Origin: an uncultured Opitutia bacterium
GTDB lineage: Bacteria; Verrucomicrobiota; Verrucomicrobiia; Opitutales; Opitutaceae
DNA length: 38,436 bases
Assembly: GCA_903896015.1 (NCBI GenBank)
Contig: CAITWF010000096.1
Coordinates: 1 to 38,436 of the forward strand
Reading direction: 5' to 3'
A model generated the notes under the pieces. That model was given only the letters and a program-made list of their open reading frames with translations, ran no database searches and had not been told where the DNA came from. Below are positions 33,723 to 38,436 of this stretch, piece by piece (the stretch's first letter is position 1; the number at the start of each line of letters is the position of its first letter). The position numbers and the translations under genes are program-made.

Positions 33723-34400
33723 ATGGTCCTTGTGCATGACAAACCCGTCTTGGCGGTCACCGCTGTGGGCAAGAGCTACGGCGAGCGCGCGGTGCTCGCC
33801 GGCGTGTCGTTTTCCATCGCCGCAGGCGAACGCATCGCGCTCACCGGGCCCTCAGGCAGCGGCAAGACGACGCTCCTGAACTGTCTCGGTGGCGTCGATC
33901 GCCCGGATGCGGGCGAGATCGCGCTGCTCGGCGAGCGCATCGATCAGCTTTCGAGTGACGGCCTCGCCCGACTGCGGCGCGAGCGCGTCGGCACGGTCTT
34001 TCAGTTTTTCCACCTGCTGCCCACGCTGACCGCAGCGGAGAATATCGAGCTCCCGCTCCAACTCACGGGCGTGCCCCCTGTCGAGCGCGCGGAGCGTGTA
34101 GCGGCGGCGCTGGGTCGCGTGGGGCTGACGGCGCGCGGCGCGGCCCTGCCGTCGCAACTCTCCGGCGGCGAGCAGCAACGCGTGGCAATCGCGCGTGCAC
34201 TCGTGCATCGGCCGGCCCTGATTCTGGCGGACGAGCCGACCGGCAATCTCGATTCCGCCAACGGGGAAAATATCCTGCGCCTCCTGCGCGAGTTGACGGA
34301 CGAGACGCGCACCGCGCTCGTGCTGGTCACGCACAGCGAGGAGGCGGCGGCGATCTGCCACCGCAACATTCACCTCCGCGATGGCCGCATCGTCGGCTGA
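33723..34400 (+). CDS. ABC transporter ATPase (MacB/LolD type)
   Basis: ATG 33723 gives 225 residues, the usual length for LolD/MacB-type ATPases; the frame extends to 33636 but that part is not conserved. Walker A is GPSGSGKT (residues 42-49), the Q-loop is VFQFFHLLP, the signature is LSGGEQQR, Walker B is LILADEPTGNLD and the switch His is in VTHSEEAA. It powers the FtsX-type permease encoded immediately downstream (the stop is 7 bp before its probable start). In such systems ATP drives periplasmic mechanotransmission or lipoprotein movement, not classical import. It begins the operon that ends with the AttH-like gene at 38189. Confidence 0.93.
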   Translation: MVLVHDKPVLAVTAVGKSYGERAVLAGVSFSIAAGERIALTGPSGSGKTTLLNCLGGVDRPDAGEIALLGERIDQLSSDGLARLRRERVGTVFQFFHLLPTLTAAENIELPLQLTGVPPVERAERVAAALGRVGLTARGAALPSQLSGGEQQRVAIARALVHRPALILADEPTGNLDSANGENILRLLRELTDETRTALVLVTHSEEAAAICHRNIHLRDGRIVG

Positions 34401-34407
34401 ATCCGCG

Positions 34408-37056
34408 ATGGCCGCCATCCAGAGCCTGTTGCTGCGCCGCTTTGCGCTCCGCCACGCGCGGATCGCGCCGCGGCAGTCGCTGCTGCTCGTGGGGATTTTG
34501 GCGCTGGGCGTCGCGGTGTTTGTCGCCGTGCGCCTCGCCAACCGCGCGGCGGTCGCAAGCTTCACCCACTTCACGGACACGCTCACCGGCCAGAGCGATT
34601 GGATCGTCCAGCCGGCGGCCGGCACCCTGCCGGAAAGCGTGTTGCCGGAGTTGCGCGCGGCGCTGGGCGCGCGGCCCGTGCAGATTTTTCCGGTGGTCGA
34701 GTCGACGGGATCGCGCCCGCCGAAAAGTGACACCGCCGCGAAATTCGGCCGCACCACCTACACGCTGCTCGGTGTCGATCTGATTGCGGTCGCCAACCTC
34801 GCGCAGCAACAGGCGGCCGGCCGCTCCTATTTCACGTCGACGCGTTCCGCCGATCCGCGCGGCCGCGGTACGGACGCGCCGGACGATTTCTGGGGAGCGT
34901 TGCGCGCCGGCCCGCGCGTCTGGATCAGCGCGGCGCTGGCGGCGGAAATCGGTGACCTGCGCTCTCTCGATCTCGTAATCAACGAACAGGTCCGCGCGTT
35001 GCCGATTGCCGGCACAATCCCGAGTTCGGCGGATGCGCCACGGGTGCCGGCGTCGCTGATCGTTTTGGATCTGCCACAACTGCAGGCACTCGCGGGCAAG
35101 GTGGGTCGGCTCGATCGCGTAGAGTTCATCGTCGAGCCGGGGCCGCGCGCCGACGAACGTCGGGCAGAATTGCGCGCGCTGCTCACGCACCTCGGACGCG
35201 ACGGCGAGCGCTGGACCGTGACGTCGCCTGGCGAGCGCCGCGAAACTGCGGCGACGATGACCCAAGCGTTTCGGCTCAATCTCACCGTGCTTTCGTTGAT
35301 CGCGCTGCTCGTGGGTCTTTACCTCATTTTTGAAGCGCTCGATGGCGCGGTGGTGCGGCGCCGAGGCGAGATTGCGATTTTGCGCGCGCTCGGGGTGGAG
35401 GAGCGCGCGGTGCGACGGGCCTGGCTCATCGAAGCCGCTGTGCTTGGGCTCGCCGGCGGTGCGCTCGGCGTGCTGCTCGGTTGGGCCGGCGCGCAGCTTT
35501 CCGTGCGCGCCGTCGGCCAGACCGTAAACGCACTCTACTACGCGACCACCGTCGAATCCGCCGGACTCGATCCGGGCGAGATCGCGATCGGTGTGCTTCT
35601 CGGTTTGATCGCGAGCCTCGCGGCGGGTTGGTGGCCGGCGCGTGAGGCGGCGCGAACGCCGCCGGCGCAAGTGTTGGTGCGACACGCCACGGCGGCGGCG
35701 GGTCATGGCGTGCTGCGCCGTGCCGGACTGGCAACGATCCTCGTCGTTGCCGGGGCCCTCGCGGCGCAACTTCCGCCGCTGCGTCTCTCTGCCGGCGTGC
35801 GTTTTCCGCTGGCGGGTTATCTGGCGGCGTTTCTGTGGATCTTCGGCGGGGGAATTCTTTGTGGGTTTCTGCTCCCGATTCTGGCACGACTCGCCCGGCC
35901 CGTGCGCGAACACTCCGCGGCCGCGCGCATCGCGCTCAGCCATCTGGCGGCGCCGTCGGGCCGGCATCGCCTCGCGGTGGCGGCGTTGCTCTGCGCGATC
36001 GGCATGACGGCCGGCATGGCGATCCTCGTGGCGAGCTTTGATGCCACGGTGCGCAACTGGGTGCAGCGTGCGTTGCAGGCGGATTTGTATATCTCGAGCA
36101 ACGGCGCGCAAAGCGCGTCTTCGCAAAACCGCATCTCGCCTGAGACGTGGCGCGCACTGGCAGCGGAGCCCGCCGCGATCGCTTCGAGCGTGTTGTCGGC
36201 CTATCCGATCGAACTCGACGGTTTGCCGACACTCATCACCGGCTCCGATCTCAGCGTGGTGCTGGCGCGCGCGGCGCTGCCGTGGGTGCAAGCGCCGACC
36301 GACGACGCCATCTTCGATCCGGCGCGGAACGGTGCACTGGTGCTCGCGAGCGAGAGTTTCGGCGAACGATTCCACGTGCGGCGCGGCGATCGGGTGCGCG
36401 TGCCGACACCGGCAGGATGGCAAACGTTGACGGTTGCCGGCGTGTTCGCCGACTACGGCAACGAGCGTGGCTCGCTCCTCGTCGAGCGCCGTCAGCTCGC
36501 GACGTGGTTTGCCGATGACTATGCGGCGAACATTTCGCTCTTCCTGCGACCCGGCGCCGACGCGGAGGCGATCCGCGCGCGACTGCTGACGCGCCACCCG
36601 GGCTTGGCGATCTACACCAACGCCACGCTGCGCACGGAGATCCTGCGGATTTTCCGCCAGACTTTTTCCATCACCTATGCGCTCGAGGTGATCGGTGTGG
36701 CGGTGGCGGTGATCGGGCTGGCGCTCTCGCTGGTGAGCGTACTGCTCGATCGGCGCGACGAACTCACGACGTTGCGCGCGCTCGGCTTCGATCGCCGCGA
36801 GATTGCGTGGGCCACCGCATTCGAAGGGGCGGTGGTCGCGGCGTGCGCGGTGACGGGCGGACTCGTGCTGAGTCTGGCGCTGGGCTGGCTGCTGATTCAC
36901 GTGATCAACAAGCAGTCCTTCGGCTGGACGCTCGGCTTCACGGTGCCGTGGGTGCAACTCGCTGCGCTCGCATTCACCGTGGTCGTGACGGGTGGAACCG
37001 TGAGCTATCTGGTTGGCCGCTGGGGTGCTGATCTGCCGGCGGATCGCGAGGAATGA
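34408..37056 (+). CDS. FtsX-family ABC transporter permease with two FtsX cores
   Basis: I chose ATG 34408 (882 residues), directly after the ATPase stop; an ATG at 34381 overlaps the ATPase by 20 bases and adds nine residues. TM1 is at residues 25-48, then a large periplasmic domain, a first FtsX core (about 288-425; GEIAILRALGVEERAVRRAW), two helices around 467-494, a second periplasmic part, and a second FtsX core (about 751-876; DELTTLRALGFDRREIAWAT). This is the fused, roughly ten-helix permease seen with AttE-type ATPases. Its stop overlaps the start of the AttH-like gene (ATGA, 37053-37056). Likely role: extrusion or reorganisation of a lipid or lipoprotein substrate across the envelope; substrate unknown. 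A long antisense open frame covers it but is a GC artefact. Confidence 0.9.
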   Translation: MAAIQSLLLRRFALRHARIAPRQSLLLVGILALGVAVFVAVRLANRAAVASFTHFTDTLTGQSDWIVQPAAGTLPESVLPELRAALGARPVQIFPVVESTGSRPPKSDTAAKFGRTTYTLLGVDLIAVANLAQQQAAGRSYFTSTRSADPRGRGTDAPDDFWGALRAGPRVWISAALAAEIGDLRSLDLVINEQVRALPIAGTIPSSADAPRVPASLIVLDLPQLQALAGKVGRLDRVEFIVEPGPRADERRAELRALLTHLGRDGERWTVTSPGERRETAATMTQAFRLNLTVLSLIALLVGLYLIFEALDGAVVRRRGEIAILRALGVEERAVRRAWLIEAAVLGLAGGALGVLLGWAGAQLSVRAVGQTVNALYYATTVESAGLDPGEIAIGVLLGLIASLAAGWWPAREAARTPPAQVLVRHATAAAGHGVLRRAGLATILVVAGALAAQLPPLRLSAGVRFPLAGYLAAFLWIFGGGILCGFLLPILARLARPVREHSAAARIALSHLAAPSGRHRLAVAALLCAIGMTAGMAILVASFDATVRNWVQRALQADLYISSNGAQSASSQNRISPETWRALAAEPAAIASSVLSAYPIELDGLPTLITGSDLSVVLARAALPWVQAPTDDAIFDPARNGALVLASESFGERFHVRRGDRVRVPTPAGWQTLTVAGVFADYGNERGSLLVERRQLATWFADDYAANISLFLRPGADAEAIRARLLTRHPGLAIYTNATLRTEILRIFRQTFSITYALEVIGVAVAVIGLALSLVSVLLDRRDELTTLRALGFDRREIAWATAFEGAVVAACAVTGGLVLSLALGWLLIHVINKQSFGWTLGFTVPWVQLAALAFTVVVTGGTVSYLVGRWGADLPADREE

Positions 37057-38189
37057 AAACGATGGAAACACCGTTGAAGAAGATTCTGCGCGTCGCCGCC
37101 GCCCTCGGAGCGGGAGGTCTCGCGCTGTCGCGGGCGCAGACTCCGCCGCTCACGACGGCGGACGGCTTCGCAGTGCCGCAGCCGGGACACCGCTTCGAGT
37201 TTCCCCGAGATCACGGGAGTCACGCCGACTTCAAGATCGAGTGGTGGTATGTCACGGGTCACTTGTTTGCCGACGGCGATCGACGCTTTGGTTTTCAGGC
37301 GACGTTTTTCCGCCAGGCGGGACCGGGCGGAAACGAGGACAGCGCCGAGCCCTTCGGCTCGCGAAATATCTTTCTCGCGCACATGGCGCTGCTCGATGTG
37401 AAGACGGGAAAGTTCATCCATCAGGAACGCCTCAACCGCGCGGGCTGGGATGCCGCGGCATCGGGCACGACGCTCGACGTGAGCAACGGCGGCTGGTCAC
37501 TGCGCCTCAGCGATCCGGCGGCGTCGCAGATCGAGTTGCTCGGCGGAGTGCGCGCGGAGGCGGCGTTTGCGCTCACGCTCACTCCGAAGAAACCGCTCGT
37601 GGTGTTTGGCGACGACAGCGTCTCCCGCAAAGGCGCCGACCCAACGGCGTCGAGTTACTACCTCACGTTTTCCCGGTTGCGTGCGACGGGCGAACTCACG
37701 CTTGGCGACTCGACGCTGCGCGTCGCTGGCGAAGCGTGGATGGATCACGAGATCAGCAGCAGCCAGTTGAGCCGCGGCCAGGTGGGCTGGGATTGGGTCA
37801 GCGTGCAACTGCGCGATGGACGCGAACTGATGCTATACCGCCTGCGCCTCGCGGAGGGCACGGCCGATTCAGCCTCGGCGCTGAATTGGGTCGATGCCAC
37901 CGGAGCCACGAAGCGCGAGCCCTTCGAATGGGAAGTGCTGGACCGTTGGACGAGTCCGACCACGGGCGCGAGCTACCCCTCGCGTGTGCGGCTGCGTACG
38001 ACCGATCCGGCGACAGGTGCGGCGGTGCGGTTGACGATCGAGCCGCTGGCGAAGAACCAAGAGCTCACGGGCAACCTCGGTGGAATCCCGTATTGGGAAG
38101 GCGCCTGTCGCGTGCGCGATGACGCGGGCCGGGAAATCGGCTCCGCCTATCTCGAACTCACGGGCTACGCTCAGGCGCTGAAACTCTGA
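37053..38189 (+). CDS. AttH/CrtC-like exported lipocalin-type protein
   Basis: This 378-residue protein starts at ATG 37053 overlapping the permease stop, so it is translationally coupled. Signal peptide is about 1-28 (ALSRAQ). The domain matches the hydroxyneurosporene synthase/AttH family (double lipocalin fold): KIEWWYVTGHLFADGDRRFGF, FRQAGPGG, FLAHMALLD, YYLTFSRLRATGEL, and AGEAWMDHEISSSQL. Genes of this type commonly follow an ABC ATPase and FtsX permease, as in the AttEFGH set of Agrobacterium. A periplasmic carrier for a hydrophobic molecule is the usual proposal. Here the two permeases are fused into one gene. Carotenoid hydration is an alternative suggested by homology only. Confidence 0.88.
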   Translation: MKTMETPLKKILRVAAALGAGGLALSRAQTPPLTTADGFAVPQPGHRFEFPRDHGSHADFKIEWWYVTGHLFADGDRRFGFQATFFRQAGPGGNEDSAEPFGSRNIFLAHMALLDVKTGKFIHQERLNRAGWDAAASGTTLDVSNGGWSLRLSDPAASQIELLGGVRAEAAFALTLTPKKPLVVFGDDSVSRKGADPTASSYYLTFSRLRATGELTLGDSTLRVAGEAWMDHEISSSQLSRGQVGWDWVSVQLRDGRELMLYRLRLAEGTADSASALNWVDATGATKREPFEWEVLDRWTSPTTGASYPSRVRLRTTDPATGAAVRLTIEPLAKNQELTGNLGGIPYWEGACRVRDDAGREIGSAYLELTGYAQALKL

Positions 38190-38207
38190 CGCTGCCGGCG
38201 AAAAAAA

Positions 38208-38231
38208 GGCCGCCGCATGAGTGCGGCGGCC
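38208..38231 (-). terminator. Strong terminator on minus strand, weak on plus
   Basis: GGCCGCCGCA (38208-38217) pairs perfectly with TGCGGCGGCC (38222-38231) around a TGAG loop. The run of seven A at 38201-38207 makes a T-run after the stem on the minus strand, so it would stop transcripts coming from the IS element. On the plus strand, only GGTGTTT follows, so termination of the AttH operon there would be weak. Confidence 0.7.
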
Positions 38232-38295
38232 GGTGTTTCAGTAGATTTTCTCCTCTCTGGTCGAAAAGATTATTCCTGTTGGTGGCGGCTATGTA

Positions 38296-38436
38296 AGAGC
38301 GCGTCCAAAAAGTCATCGAACGAGGCGGCGGAGCATGAGTCTGACCATGGATAAGTAGATGAAAGACTCCGAAGAGGAGACGGTATGTTCGTAGTCTTTG
38401 CTGAGCCGGCGAGAACGCCCCAGCCAAGCGAAGGTG
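38296..38436 (-). mobile_element. IS5-family insertion sequence, right end only (cut by window)
   Basis: AGAGCGCGTCCAAAAAGTCA from about 38296 looks like a terminal inverted repeat of IS5-family (IS427-like) elements, next to the transposase C-terminus. The opposite end and target duplication are outside the window. The short TA-containing sequence before it (GTAAGAG) could include the duplicated target. Confidence 0.65.
38313..38436 (-). CDS. IS5-family transposase, C-terminal fragment
   Basis: Reading the minus strand from the window edge gives 40 residues ending at TGA 38315-38313: FAWLGRSRRLSKDYEHTVSS, then SESFIYLSMVRLMLRRLVR. The phrase WLGRSRRLSKDYE followed by a SESFIYLSMVRLMLRRL-type helix is the standard C-terminus of IS5-family DDE transposases, with the Glu of the active site in an upstream part not seen here. 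The gene is cut by the end of the window, not by a mutation. Confidence 0.85.
   Translation of the reverse strand, partial: TFAWLGRSRRLSKDYEHTVSSSESFIYLSMVRLMLRRLVR

Noticed and set aside
34327-37071. 914-codon open frame antisense to the FtsX permease
   Set aside because: Its product is rich in Arg, His and Glu with no domain signature. It mirrors a well-supported gene and is a common effect of high GC content.

Overview
The window is a strongly GC-rich bacterial segment with 24 protein-coding regions on both strands. The gene set points to the phylum Verrucomicrobiota, most likely family Opitutaceae. The reasons are a TonB-dependent receptor whose mature N-terminus has the LSPFTVNADED type of motif, Tat-exported Gfo/Idh/MocA oxidoreductases, DUF1080 and PL22 sugar-acting enzymes, many Sec-exported hydrolases, and few visible Shine-Dalgarno sequences. 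This assignment is from recalled family knowledge, not from a search. Both ends of the window lie in multicopy DNA. The left end looks like the 3' end of a group II intron (domains V and VI, about 207-270). The right end is the C-terminus of an IS5-family transposase (38313-38436).

Layout. 331-6620: three paralogous membrane proteins with a GT-C glycosyltransferase-like N-terminus and C-terminal TPRs (5, 7 and 11 repeats), built like the eukaryotic TMTC O-mannosyltransferases. 6621-10225: an exported beta-propeller protein and a TIR-TM-TolB/FlgO-like-TPR protein whose first TIR strand is cut off by an in-frame amber codon. 10233-17594: exported carbohydrate-active proteins: a GH2 protein with Gln at the usual acid/base position, a polysaccharide lyase-like protein with a frameshift after its signal peptide, and an esterase with a dienelactone hydrolase. 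17833-20010: a cytochrome b562-like protein, a DUF2911 protein and a rhomboid relative lacking the catalytic Ser and His. 20172-23531: a TonB receptor and a periplasmic protein with two heavy-metal-associated domains. 23644-28282: a minus-strand cluster of an S9-like protein without its Ser, a translationally coupled TPR-type protein, and a DUF1080 protein. 28495-32638: two coupled Gfo/Idh/MocA proteins and a PL22 oligogalacturonate lyase-like protein. 32650-38189: a lipoprotein, then a plus-strand ABC ATPase / FtsX permease / AttH-like operon.

How the genes fit together. Much of the window suits a polysaccharide-degrading lifestyle: GH2, PL-like, PL22, esterases, DUF1080 and Gfo/Idh/MocA proteins with an outer-membrane receptor. 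Two themes stand out. One is the TMTC-like triplet, a candidate bacterial protein-glycosylation or envelope system. The other is repeated loss of catalytic residues in otherwise well-kept folds (S9, rhomboid and possibly GH2), together with two lesions at gene starts (TIR amber, lyase frameshift). No CRISPR array, tRNA or rRNA was found.
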